Of a stretch of 49,456 nt of DNA, positions 1 through 8,617 are shown one piece after another. Origin of the DNA: Terriglobia bacterium (lineage in GTDB: Bacteria > Acidobacteriota > Terriglobia > Terriglobales > Acidobacteriaceae); contig JAIQFM010000005.1 in NCBI GenBank assembly GCA_020073285.1, forward strand, positions 1 through 49,456, written 5' to 3'. Position 1 is the stretch's first letter. Each line of letters opens with the position of its first letter. Under the pieces are notes generated by a model. It worked only from the letters and a program-made list of their open reading frames with translations. It did no database searches and was not told the DNA's origin. A program made the position numbers and the translations under genes.

Positions 1-1
1 G

Positions 2-175
2 GGGATCCTGGAGCTCGCCAAGACTGACCAAATGTACACCATCGCAGAGGTGTACGAGTCGGACATTGGGCGCGTGCGTATCGGCCAGCGCGCGACGATT
101 TCCAGTCCTGCGCTCGGGCGGCCGGCCCACGGAACGGTCGACAGAATTGGCCTCAAGATCGGCAGGCTGGACGTC
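2..175 (+). pseudogene. HlyD/DevB-type membrane-fusion (adaptor) protein, fragment
   Basis: Frame 2 is open from the left edge and reads ILELAKTDQMYTIAEVYE, then GRVRIGQRATI and HGTVDRIGLKIGR. This is the late beta-barrel part of periplasmic adaptors of the HlyD/DevB type, which link an inner-membrane ABC exporter to an outer-membrane channel. Family proteins continue after the IGLKIG segment with a D-V-L-x-T-D-P-like stretch; here similarity stops at about base 175 and the DNA becomes the antisense of the neighbouring hydrolase gene. The frame stays open by chance to base 700. It is therefore a fragment, with its N-terminus outside the window and its C-terminus missing. I see no adaptor partner genes next to it. 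It could be a real rearrangement or an assembly join. Confidence 0.75.
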
Positions 176-176
176 A

Positions 177-853
177 TTGTCGAGCGGGTGATTGGGCAGC
201 GCCAGGACGGTCGCGCTGGCAATCGCGAAGACTCCCGTGATCGCATTCAGGTCGCTCTGCGCGTGCGCTTTCTCCGTCTCCGACTTGGCGTCCTGTACGC
301 GCTTCTCGAAGGGACCAAGCACCGCCGCCTTGTCTGCGCCCTGCAGCGGCGAATAACTCTCGAGAATCCGCTTCGCCGCCGTCGCATGTGCCCAGAGCGG
401 TATTCCGTTCGCTCCATAAAACGAATTGCCCATCGAATGGTCGAAATGATAGTGCGTGTCCAGCGCGCCCTTTACCGGCACCGGGCTCACCAGGCGCAAA
501 GCATCCATTTGAAACGACGCGCCCGCCGGCGTGGCGAATCCCTCGATCAGCAGCGCCCCGTCTTTTCCCACCAGGAAGCCGCCGTTGCACAGCGTCGTAT
601 TGCCTTTCGACGGATCGGAAATCGTTGCGTACAATCCATTTCCCACCTTGCGCACCGACGCAAAATCCTTGGCCACAATCGGCGTTTGGGACACCCGTGA
701 ATCGCTCTCCAACTCCGCCCCCAGGGCGGGCAGGGGAATCAGCTTGGCCACGGCATACAGCGCACCGAAACACGACGTCTTGGCGAGAAAACTCCGGCGT
801 GAAAACGGACTAGAGTGGCTGGTTCCGCGGTCATCCTGGTTGCAGTCGATCAT
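177..853 (-). pseudogene. Tat-exported metallo-beta-lactamase-fold hydrolase, C-terminus missing
   Basis: Starting from ATG at 853, the minus strand encodes about 225 recognisable residues. A twin-arginine signal (SRRSFLAK, residues 18-25) precedes a hydrophobic stretch, so the protein is probably exported folded. The zinc-binding motif of the metallo-beta-lactamase fold, THYHFDH, lies at residues 133-139 (His134, His136, Asp138, His139). The later metal ligands of the fold, a downstream His and Asp, are absent because the coding sequence is cut near base 178, just after LALPNHPLD. Beyond that point the frame remains open to base 1 but runs antisense to the HlyD fragment. A product from this allele would lack half of its metal site and is unlikely to be active. 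The substrate cannot be told from the remaining part. Confidence 0.8.
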
Positions 854-1010
854 GGCTCCTCCTGAACTAACACTCACCGTTCTAACAGATAGCGAGCTTC
901 AGCATGAGGCTCGTCTTCCCGTACGGGAATTTATCAAACTACCACCGGCGCAGGAATTTCGCCAAGTGTGGAAGGAGCAGGGGAGTGGGTCAATTCCGAG
1001 TCGGGCGTGA

Positions 1011-1038
1011 TTCGGTGTTGCGTGAAAAATACTATAAT
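1011..1038 (+). promoter_or_regulatory. Promoter with perfect -10 box for the 1053 gene
   Basis: TATAAT lies at 1033-1038, with a TTCGGT -35-like hexamer at 1011-1016 (16-bp spacer). The ATG at 1053 is only 14 bases past the -10 box and has no Shine-Dalgarno sequence, so the transcript would be leaderless or nearly so. Confidence 0.55.
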
Positions 1039-1052
1039 AAATTGGCACACCA

Positions 1053-2324
1053 ATGACGACAAGCCAAAGCAGTATTTTGCTGACGCACTGGGACCCCGAC
1101 ATTTACGTACCCCAGGTTGCGACCCCGTGGTTGCAGGAACTGGTCCTGTATTCGCTGCTATTCGGCCACGTTGTCGTCAGGGATGTGGACATATTTCAAA
1201 ACCTGTCCATCGGTCGCCATCTGGTAATCTCTGACACGGATTTTCAGATCCTCGTCGAACTTGTGCGGAATGGCTGCATCGAGATTCTCACCCTCCGCCC
1301 CGAAAGCTACAAAGGCATGCAAACAGATCCGCTCATTGCACCTTTCACCGCGAGGTCGGAACGGCATAGCGCGTCTCGCTCTCACATGGGCGAGAAATGG
1401 CAGCCCGAGGCGTGGCAGCAGGACCTGTGCCTAAGATTGGATGCGGCTCTCTACAAGATTCCCTTCAGATACCAAGCCCCATTTCCCGACCGCAATGATT
1501 TCGCACCCCTCCTTGGCAAGCAGCTGAGCGGCGAACCAGTAAGGTGTGTTTCCTGGTTTAAGGACATCCGTGATGACGCCAGAAACAAGTTCATTGAACT
1601 ATGCGCGGATGATTCTCTTTGGGAATCCTTTTTACTCAGAGGCGCAGGAAAGAAGGCGATAGTCGGCGAAGGCCAAGGTTTCTACCGAACGGCAGCGTAT
1701 CAATGCGCGAAGGAATTTCCGGCGTCCGAGCGGGCGCTGCGCAACCTCATCCAATCCGTATATGCGTGGTGCGAGTGTTCGAGGGAAAAGACCGAGGGAC
1801 GATATGGCGGTCGGCTGTTGTGGGAAATTCCCCACTCATACGGCTCGCCTGATCAGGATGAGGTGGCAGCGGACTCTTACGTGAATATCCAGATAGTGCC
1901 AAGGCGCACCAAGCGCAAGCTCCTGATATCTGCCGTACCAGGGATTGCTGAAATCCTCGCTGCCACAAGGGACCACCCTGCATTCCGCGACTTCCAAGAT
2001 ACGTGGGCGGGGATTGGGCGGCCGGAAATATCAGAAAGAAGTTTCTGGATAGCCTATGAGCACTTGGTCGAAGCATTCGTGGAGAATGCCGCCAAGAAGC
2101 TCGTGCCATCCGGCAGCTCTTTGAGGTGGCACCTCATCGCTTCTGGGATCGCTCTTGCCGGAGATCATTTCGGCCTGTCGCTAGCGCAGGCAACTGTGAC
2201 CGAGCAGTCTATTGGCTTCCTCGGACCGGGACTCTCGCGTTTTGTTAGGTCCGTTCTCTTCGCACAGAAGGCAAAGCGCGAATTGCTGCAAGCCGTCGAG
2301 ATACGAAGCAACAAAGTCGATTGA
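1053..2324 (+). CDS. Hypothetical protein, unrecognised (423 aa)
   Basis: This is a soluble-looking 423-residue protein without signal peptide, membrane segment, coiled coil or a motif I recognise. It has a basic stretch (PRRTKRKL) around residue 290 and a C-terminal helical region rich in Ala and Leu. The ATG at 1053 is supported by a strong -10 box directly upstream. The gene is convergent with the Ser/Thr kinase at 2489-3802, and 164 bp separate them. Both are visibly poorer in G+C (roughly 50-55% in sampled lines) than the flanking genes, which suggests that they arrived together. A link with kinase signalling or with a defence function is only an inference from this pairing. The reading frame is intact and long, so I am confident that it is a gene but not what it does. 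Confidence 0.7.
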   Translation: MTTSQSSILLTHWDPDIYVPQVATPWLQELVLYSLLFGHVVVRDVDIFQNLSIGRHLVISDTDFQILVELVRNGCIEILTLRPESYKGMQTDPLIAPFTARSERHSASRSHMGEKWQPEAWQQDLCLRLDAALYKIPFRYQAPFPDRNDFAPLLGKQLSGEPVRCVSWFKDIRDDARNKFIELCADDSLWESFLLRGAGKKAIVGEGQGFYRTAAYQCAKEFPASERALRNLIQSVYAWCECSREKTEGRYGGRLLWEIPHSYGSPDQDEVAADSYVNIQIVPRRTKRKLLISAVPGIAEILAATRDHPAFRDFQDTWAGIGRPEISERSFWIAYEHLVEAFVENAAKKLVPSGSSLRWHLIASGIALAGDHFGLSLAQATVTEQSIGFLGPGLSRFVRSVLFAQKAKRELLQAVEIRSNKVD

Positions 2325-2488
2325 ATATCCCTGAACGGCCACGAACTCCGGTGTCGTCCTCAAACCGGAAATCGCCCCTCGACAAGCATTAGCGCCCAGG
2401 TGAATCGCTGGGTTTGCATTCGGGGCGTGACAGACTTGAAGTTGCCCATTGGGAGCCTTACGAGCATAGGGTGGAAAGAGCGGCGTAA

Positions 2489-3802
2489 CTACTCGCGGGC
2501 ACGTTGCAGTCTGTTTACTTGTTTAAGTCCGTCTTTCAGCACAGGGGAGCTTTCGGTGCAAGAAGGATTTGCCATTAGAGCAATGATGACTTCGCGAACG
2601 GCATGTAGAAACCAGCCTTCTTTGGTGTCTAGCTGACTTCGCTCGAAGCTCTTCGTAAACTCTTCCATGAGAACTTTGTGGGCATCTCCGCGAGAGATGA
2701 ATGCGGCCTCTTCTATGGCGTCACGCAGAGTTACCTTTCCGAGGCGGCTGCCAAAATATCGCTCAAACGCCCATTCAATTCCGGGCGCAACAATATCTCG
2801 GTAATCATCCCTTGGGAGGAAAACCCCGCGTGTGAGCATCAGTTGCAAAAATCTCTCGGACGGAAATTCTAGGTTCGGCTCATTCGAGCCTACGACATCC
2901 GTTATTTTTGAGATTAGTACATCTCGTTGCCCAGCAGGCAAATTGGCCACGTCAGCTGCCGACAATGATTCCAAATAGAGGGCGATCTCGTGCAGCTTTC
3001 CGTGTGTCAGAACCTCCGATAATGGCCGGGACGGAAGTTGCAAGGCTCCGGACAGTTGCGAACTGAAAAGTCGAACGGTTTCTAACCTCCTGGGCTTGTC
3101 ATCTATGCATTCTGAAATGAGGTCATCTATTTGCGGCGGAATTGTCTCATTCAGATTTGAAAGCGGTTCGTAAGCACCGTGCCGCAGCGCGTGTCCTGCA
3201 AGCGTTTCGTATAACGTGACGCCGAGAGAATAGACATCCGTTCGCTCATCAACAGGTTCACCGGCGTGCTGTTCTGGCGACATATAACCAGGCGTGCCGA
3301 CGACAAATCCTGACTTGGTCAGCTTTTTCCCGTCTTCTGCCGAAATCGCAATGCCGAAATCCACCAAGTACGCCGACTCTTTATTGGGCGTGACGATTAC
3401 ATTTTCTGGCTTTACGTCCCTGTGAATAATCCCGAGTTTGTGAGCATAGTCCAACGCCGATGCCAACTGATGAAACCACACGCGAGCTTGGTTTATCGGT
3501 ACGGCCCCGGACTCGTTTATGATGTCGCGAAGAGTTTGTCCCTCTATGAACTGGAAGATGATTAAGAATTTTCCATCGTCAAAATCGACATCGTAAATTG
3601 CTGGGATATTGGGATGGGAGAGCTTGGCGAGAATCCGCGCCTCGCGCTTGAATCGCTCTTGATCCGGCTCACTGAACTCCGTCAGTAAGGGGCTTAAGAC
3701 CTTTACCGCAATGTCGCGGTCGAGGGTATTATCTCTGCCCCTGATGACCTTTGCAAATCCGCCAGAGCCATGCAAGGTAGTCTGAAAACTGAATCTTTCC
3801 AT
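2489..3802 (-). CDS. Soluble Hanks-type Ser/Thr protein kinase
   Basis: The 437-residue protein has a complete eukaryotic-like kinase domain at its N-terminus: glycine-rich loop GSGGFAKV (12-19), ATP lysine Lys34, helix-C Glu54, catalytic loop HRDVKPEN (127-134), DFG (148-150) and the activation-segment end GTPGYMSPE (169-177). All catalytic residues are present, so it should phosphorylate Ser/Thr in the cytoplasm. Residues from about 270 to 437 form a helical region with no family I recognise. Unlike many bacterial kinases of this class it has no transmembrane segment, PASTA or TPR repeats. It converges with the unknown gene at 1053-2324 and shares its lower G+C, and its substrate may be that neighbour. 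Start: ATG at 3802. Confidence 0.9.
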   Translation of the reverse strand: MERFSFQTTLHGSGGFAKVIRGRDNTLDRDIAVKVLSPLLTEFSEPDQERFKREARILAKLSHPNIPAIYDVDFDDGKFLIIFQFIEGQTLRDIINESGAVPINQARVWFHQLASALDYAHKLGIIHRDVKPENVIVTPNKESAYLVDFGIAISAEDGKKLTKSGFVVGTPGYMSPEQHAGEPVDERTDVYSLGVTLYETLAGHALRHGAYEPLSNLNETIPPQIDDLISECIDDKPRRLETVRLFSSQLSGALQLPSRPLSEVLTHGKLHEIALYLESLSAADVANLPAGQRDVLISKITDVVGSNEPNLEFPSERFLQLMLTRGVFLPRDDYRDIVAPGIEWAFERYFGSRLGKVTLRDAIEEAAFISRGDAHKVLMEEFTKSFERSQLDTKEGWFLHAVREVIIALMANPSCTESSPVLKDGLKQVNRLQRARE

Positions 3803-4005
3803 GATTCCAGCCTGAGTTTCCAGGGGACCTAAAGTTGATCAGATTCGGTATGTTAGGTAAGCCATTAGAGCATCTCCGTGCGCGAAAGTCCAAATTTAGA
3901 GGGTGATGTCAAAGTAACCCACTACCAGCACTAGCGCGCACGCCGCCAGAATTTCGCCGAGGCGTACAATCGTCGCTTCGCGATAGATCGCACGGGGTGA
4001 AAAGA

Positions 4006-7000
4006 ATGGGGCGTTTGCGCTGGCTGTTGGTGATGTTGTGCTTTGGGGCGCCGCTGGTCGGGCAGCAGTTCAGTCCGTCGCTGTATCAGGAGATGCGGTG
4101 GCGAATGATTGGCCCGTTTCGCGGCGGGCGAACCGTGGCGGCGACGGGGATTCCCGGCAAGCAGAATGTGTTTTACGTCGGAGTCAACAACGGCGGCGCC
4201 TGGAAGAGCACCGACTTCGGGCACACCTGGCATCCCATCTTCGACGGCCAGCCGACCGGCTCGATTGGTGCGCTGGCGGTGGCGCCGTCGAATCCCGACA
4301 TCATTTACATCGGCAGCGGCGAGGGCCTGCAGCGGCCGGACCTTTCGACCGGCGACGGAATTTACAAGTCCACCGACGCCGGCAAGACCTGGCAGCACCT
4401 TGGCCTGCGCGACGGCTGGCAGATTCCGGTTGTGCTGGTAGACCCGCGCGATCCCAACCGCGTGTTTGCCGCGGTGCTCGGACATCCCTACGGCCCCAAC
4501 CCGGAGCGCGGCTTATTCCGCTCCACCGATGGCGGCAAGTCCTGGCAGAAGATTCTCTACAAGGATGAGAACACCGGTGCTGTTGAGCTGGCCTTCGATC
4601 CCAAGAATTCGCAGACCCTCTATGCGTGCCTATGGTCGGCGCGGCGTCCGCCGTGGACCACCGGCAATACGTTCAACGGTCCGGGCAGCGGGATGTTCAA
4701 ATCCACCGACGGCGGCAACACGTGGCAGCCGCTGACTCAGGGACTGCCAACCTGGACGGACGGGCTGGGCAGAATCGGGATCGCCATCGCGCCCAGCAAT
4801 CCCAACCGCATATACGCGCTGGTGGACGCGAATCCGGAGCAAGGCGGCTTGTATCGCTCCGACAACGCCGGTCAGACCTGGACCCGCGTCAACGGCGAAA
4901 ATCGCCTGTGGGGACGCGGTTCCGACTTCGCCGAGGTCAAGGTGGACCCGCGCAATCCGGATGAAGTGTACGTCGCCAACATCGCGTTTTATCGTTCCAT
5001 GGATGGCGGGCAGAATTTCACCGCCATCAAGGGTGCGCCGGGTGGGGACGACTATCACCGCATCTGGATCAACCCGGAAAATCCGGACATTATCCTGCTG
5101 GGTGTCGACCAGGGCGCAACCTTGACCGTGAACGGCGGGGCGACTTGGAGTTCCTGGTACAACCAGCCGACGGCGCAGTTCTATCACGTGGTCACCGACA
5201 ACCAGTTTCCGTACTGGGTGTACGGCGGACAACAGGAGAGCGGGTCCATCGGTATCGCCAGCCGCGGCGATTACGGCGAGATCACGTTTCGCGATTGGCA
5301 CACCGTGGGCACGGAGGAGTACGGCTACGTTGCGCCCGATCCGCTGAATCCCAACATCATTTATGGTGGCAAAGTCTCGCGTTACGACCAGACCACCACC
5401 CAGGCGCAGGACGTTTCGCCCGTCGTGCTGCGAACCGGCAAATATCGCTTCAACCGGACCGCGCCGCTGATTTTTTCGTCCGTGGATAAGCACGCGCTGT
5501 TTCTCGGATCGAACGTGCTGTTCAAGACCACCAACGGCGGGCAGAGCTGGCAGATCGTCAGCCCGGATTTGACGCGCGACCATCCCGGGGTGCCGCCCAA
5601 CCTGGGCAACTTCGCGGTCGGCGAGAAGACTGAACATCGTGGCGTGATCTACAGCATCGGGCCGTCGTTCAAGGACGCGAACCTGATCTGGGTGGGCAGC
5701 GATGATGGGCTCATTCACGTCACGCGCGACGGCGGCAAGACGTGGCAGAACGTCACGCCGGCGGAGTTGGCGCCGTGGAGCAAGGTGGCGCAGATCGAGG
5801 CTGGGCACTTCGACATCAACACCTGCTACGCGGCAGTGAACCGGTTTCGTCTCGACGATCTACACGCCTACGTCTACCGCACCCACGACGGCGGCGAGAC
5901 CTGGCAGAAGATCACCAACGGCTTGCCCGATGATGCTGCCGTCAATACCGTCCGTGAAGACCCGGAGCGCAAGGGTTTGCTCTTCGCCGGGACAGAAACA
6001 AGCATCTGGGTCTCCTTCGACGACGGTGACCACTGGCAGTCGCTGCAACTAAACCTGCCGGCCACATCGATGCGCGACCTCGTCGTCCATGGCGACGACA
6101 TCGTAGTGGGCACGCACGGGCGCTCGTTTTGGATCCTGGATGACATCACCCCGTTGCGGCAGATGTCGGGGGAGGTGGCACAGGCCCAGGCGTACTTGTT
6201 CCGGCCGCAGGTGGCGCATCGCGTGCGGCGCAGCACCAACACGGACACACCGCTGCCGCCGGAAGAACCGGCAGGACAGAATCCGCCCGACGGCTCGATG
6301 CTCGACTATTACTTGAAGGGTGGAAGCCAACAGATTGCTCTAGAAGTGTTTGACGCTGCTGGCAAGCTGGTGCGCCGCTACGCCAACACCGACAAACCGG
6401 AGGAGATCAATCCCAAAGAGCTGAGCATCCCCACCTACTGGGTCAGGCCGCCGCGCGTGCTGCCGGTTTCGGCGGGCATGCACCGCTGGGCGTGGGACCT
6501 GCATTATCCGCCGCCGGCGGTGCTGCGCCGCGAGTATCCGATTTCGGCGATCGCGCACGACACGCCACTCTCGCCGCAGGGTCCGCGCGCCTTGGCGGGG
6601 GAGTACACCGTCAAACTGACGGCCGGCGGACAAACATTTTCGCAGCCGCTGACGGTGAAGATGGATCCCCGCGTCACGACTCCGGCCAGCGGCCTGCAAC
6701 AGCAGTTCGAGATGGAGATCAAGATTGCCGATGCGCTGCGGCAGGACTACGACGCCCTCCAGCAGGTGCGCGCAGTTCGACAGCAGTTGAAGAACCTGGC
6801 GTCGCGTGCGCAGTCGCTGCCGGGGGCGATGGCTGACGACATTGCGGTTCTGGAGAAAAGTCTCAGCGCACTGGAAGGAACCGCCGGCGGATATGGCGTG
6901 CGCGCCCGCAGCGACAGCTTCGCGGCGCTGAACGGCAGCCTGGCGACCGTGTACGAAATGGTGGACAGCGCGGACGCGCCGCCGACATCGCAGGCGATGG

Positions 7001-7143
7001 CGACCTTTGGCGAACTGGAGAAGGCGCTGCCGATGCTGCTCGCAAAATGGAACGACGCTAAGGCCCGCGAGCTGCGTGCGCTGAACGAGAAACTGGCTTC
7101 GGCAAATCTGCCACTGATTCAGATTCCCGGCGAGATGAAGTAA
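4006..7143 (+). CDS. Exported VPS10/sortilin-type BNR-repeat protein
   Basis: This long protein (1045 aa) carries an N-terminal signal peptide (LLVMLCFGAPLVGQQ) and many Asp-box/BNR repeats of the form YRSxDGGxTW (for example KSTDAGKTW, RSTDGGKSW, KSTDGGNTW, VTRDGGKTW), which build one or two beta-propellers of the VPS10/sialidase-like type. From about residue 720 the repeats give way to a C-terminal region with a FlgD-like turn (VRRYANTDKP) and a helical tail. Such proteins are exported and are common in Acidobacteria and Bacteroidetes. They are often annotated as glycosyl hydrolases, but I see no catalytic evidence for that. Two starts are possible: GTG 3997 and ATG 4006. I prefer ATG 4006 because GGGGTG at 3994-3999 is well spaced as its ribosome-binding site. 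Confidence 0.88.
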   Translation: MGRLRWLLVMLCFGAPLVGQQFSPSLYQEMRWRMIGPFRGGRTVAATGIPGKQNVFYVGVNNGGAWKSTDFGHTWHPIFDGQPTGSIGALAVAPSNPDIIYIGSGEGLQRPDLSTGDGIYKSTDAGKTWQHLGLRDGWQIPVVLVDPRDPNRVFAAVLGHPYGPNPERGLFRSTDGGKSWQKILYKDENTGAVELAFDPKNSQTLYACLWSARRPPWTTGNTFNGPGSGMFKSTDGGNTWQPLTQGLPTWTDGLGRIGIAIAPSNPNRIYALVDANPEQGGLYRSDNAGQTWTRVNGENRLWGRGSDFAEVKVDPRNPDEVYVANIAFYRSMDGGQNFTAIKGAPGGDDYHRIWINPENPDIILLGVDQGATLTVNGGATWSSWYNQPTAQFYHVVTDNQFPYWVYGGQQESGSIGIASRGDYGEITFRDWHTVGTEEYGYVAPDPLNPNIIYGGKVSRYDQTTTQAQDVSPVVLRTGKYRFNRTAPLIFSSVDKHALFLGSNVLFKTTNGGQSWQIVSPDLTRDHPGVPPNLGNFAVGEKTEHRGVIYSIGPSFKDANLIWVGSDDGLIHVTRDGGKTWQNVTPAELAPWSKVAQIEAGHFDINTCYAAVNRFRLDDLHAYVYRTHDGGETWQKITNGLPDDAAVNTVREDPERKGLLFAGTETSIWVSFDDGDHWQSLQLNLPATSMRDLVVHGDDIVVGTHGRSFWILDDITPLRQMSGEVAQAQAYLFRPQVAHRVRRSTNTDTPLPPEEPAGQNPPDGSMLDYYLKGGSQQIALEVFDAAGKLVRRYANTDKPEEINPKELSIPTYWVRPPRVLPVSAGMHRWAWDLHYPPPAVLRREYPISAIAHDTPLSPQGPRALAGEYTVKLTAGGQTFSQPLTVKMDPRVTTPASGLQQQFEMEIKIADALRQDYDALQQVRAVRQQLKNLASRAQSLPGAMADDIAVLEKSLSALEGTAGGYGVRARSDSFAALNGSLATVYEMVDSADAPPTSQAMATFGELEKALPMLLAKWNDAKARELRALNEKLASANLPLIQIPGEMK

Positions 7144-7147
7144 AACA

Positions 7148-7501
7148 TCAGGCGGGCGACAGCTCCACGTAAACGTTGTCTTTGCTCCACAGCCACGGTA
7201 TGCGGGCCAGCCAATACTTTCCACGGATCGCCTGGCGCGCGGCGTTCTGATCGGCGGCCACGCGGGCGGTGGCGGCAACGTAGGGGCCGAGCGCGCGGCC
7301 GCGAATGGTGGATGGCGCAATCTCCACCCGCGGATTGTTGCGAATGCGTTTCATCTTGCCGGCGTGAGCTCGGCTGAAAATGTACAGCTTGCCATTCTCA
7401 TCGGCGAACCACACCGGCGTGTGCACCGGCACGCCGCTTTTGCGGAACGTGACCAGGTCAATGTACTTGCGGCCGCGCAAATGCGAGAACGCATCGGGCA
7501 T
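7148..7501 (-). CDS. PPOX-class (split-barrel) flavin/F420-dependent oxidoreductase
   Basis: The protein reads HLRGRKYIDLVTFRKSGVPV, then TPVWFADENGKLYIFS and KMKRIRNNPRVEIAP. This is the pattern of small pyridoxamine-5'-phosphate-oxidase-like split barrels that bind FMN or F420 and reduce small organic substrates in the cytoplasm. From ATG 7501 it has 117 residues, close to the family's usual 120-135. A longer reading from TTG at 7558 adds 19 residues that do not look like the family, so I chose the ATG. It converges with the VPS10-type gene, whose stop is only four bases away. The natural substrate and the cofactor (FMN or F420) cannot be decided from the sequence. Confidence 0.8.
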   Translation of the reverse strand: MPDAFSHLRGRKYIDLVTFRKSGVPVHTPVWFADENGKLYIFSRAHAGKMKRIRNNPRVEIAPSTIRGRALGPYVAATARVAADQNAARQAIRGKYWLARIPWLWSKDNVYVELSPA

Positions 7502-7579
7502 ACGAGTGCAGTCTATCAGCCTTGCTATCGCCTCCCGCAGTTTCCCGAAGCTGAACAAGGTCGCGTTTCTCTAGCCGAT

Positions 7580-7685
7580 GTCATCCCGACCGAGGGAGGG
7601 CTCCCGCGCGTTTTTGCCAGAGCGGGAAACCCGAGTCGAGGGATCTCTGTGTTGCCTTCATTGGCGCCACCAATTCTGAAACTGC
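7580..7685 (+). repeat. 106-bp intergenic repeat, copy 1
   Basis: Runs from GTCATCCCGACCGAGGGAGG to CACCAATTCTGAAACTGC and matches copy 2 at 8511-8616 over its whole length, in the same orientation and with about a dozen substitutions. It contains GC-rich inverted segments (GGGAGGGCTCCC) and no open frame. The two copies flank the methyltransferase gene. Confidence 0.9.
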
Positions 7686-7730
7686 TTTTGCCGCCGAGCA
7701 CACTACCAGGGCTGATTACAATGAAGCGCA

Positions 7731-8450
7731 GTGAACCGCCAAGGTTTCTCCTATCGCGCGTGGCTGCGGGAGTCGGTGAAGCGGCGCGGTGTGCTGCGGA
7801 CGACGGCCGCGCTGGCGGAGGGCGCATTCGAGATTGCGCGCGACTCTCTGCCATCTCGGCGGCGCATGCGTTTCGGTGACCTGGATTTCGACTGGGACTA
7901 CCGCGTCGATACCACCTGGTCCAACCTTCCGTTGCGGACGCGCATCCGCGAAGTGTTTGTCGGACGCGCCTACCAGCCCAGCGATCCGCTGACCTTCCAC
8001 CAAGTGATGGCGCAGCTCCCGATCGATTTCCGCCAGTTCACCTTCGTTGACCTGGGCTCGGGCAAGGGACGCGCGCTGCTGATGGCGTCCGATTATCCGT
8101 TCCGGCGAATCATTGGCGTGGAGCTGCTGCCGGAGCTGCATGACATCGCGCAGCAAAACGTGCGCCTGTACTCCAGTGACCGACAGCAGTGCCGCGACAT
8201 CGAATTGCACTGCGCCGATGCGCGTCGCTTTCAACTCCCACCCGAACCGCTGGTTATTTTTCTCTTCAATCCATTTCCCGACGACATTCTGGGCGATGTC
8301 ATGACGATGATAGAGCGGTCCAGGAGGGAAACGTCTCGGCCGGTTTTCGTGGCCTATCAGAACCCGGTGTCGGAGCGGGTGGTGGCGCAGTTTGCAAGTC
8401 TCCGCAAGATTGCGGGAACGATTGCCTATGCCATCTTCGAAGTCATGTAG
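7731..8450 (+). CDS. Class I SAM-dependent methyltransferase
   Basis: This 239-residue protein has the Rossmann-type SAM-binding motif I, FVDLGSGKGRALLMAS, followed by an acidic end of strand 2 (IGVELLPEL), a motif at DIELHCADARRF, and LFNPFPDDIL in the place of the catalytic-strand motif IV. It therefore transfers a methyl group from S-adenosylmethionine. The NPFP motif resembles N-methyltransferases, but the substrate is unknown. The start is GTG at 7731; a short ATG ten bases upstream is out of frame. The gene stands alone, flanked on both sides by a 106-bp direct repeat, and converges with the permease gene at 8618. The repeats may be a generic intergenic family and need not mean that the gene is mobile. 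Confidence 0.85.
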   Translation: MNRQGFSYRAWLRESVKRRGVLRTTAALAEGAFEIARDSLPSRRRMRFGDLDFDWDYRVDTTWSNLPLRTRIREVFVGRAYQPSDPLTFHQVMAQLPIDFRQFTFVDLGSGKGRALLMASDYPFRRIIGVELLPELHDIAQQNVRLYSSDRQQCRDIELHCADARRFQLPPEPLVIFLFNPFPDDILGDVMTMIERSRRETSRPVFVAYQNPVSERVVAQFASLRKIAGTIAYAIFEVM

Positions 8451-8471
8451 TGCCGCACCTGGATCCGTCTC

Positions 8472-8513
8472 ATCCTTTGTGTAGCGGATGTCATCCTTTA
8501 TGTGGCCATTGTC
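8472..8513 (+). repeat. Two tandem degenerate 21-bp units leading into repeat copy 2
   Basis: The 21-bp units at 8472-8492 and 8493-8513 match at 16 of 21 positions (both start ATCCTTT and end TGTC). They run directly into the GTCATCCCG start of the 106-bp repeat, so the head of that repeat appears to have been duplicated locally. Confidence 0.7.
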
Positions 8514-8616
8514 ATCCCGAGCGAGGGAGGGCTCCCGCGCGTTCTTACCAGCGCTGGAAACCCGAGTCGAGGAATCTCTGTTTTTCCTCTCTCGGCTACA
8601 CCAATTCTGAAACTGC
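8511..8616 (+). repeat. 106-bp intergenic repeat, copy 2
   Basis: Second copy of the element at 7580-7685, in the same orientation and of equal length. It ends two bases before the stop codon of the convergent permease gene, so it occupies the whole 3' intergenic space of both genes. Confidence 0.9.
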
Positions 8617-8617
8617 C

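Noticed and set aside
7580-8616. Composite transposon or insertion sequence around the methyltransferase
   Set aside because: There is no transposase and no terminal inverted repeat, and the repeats are short noncoding elements; mobility is not supported.
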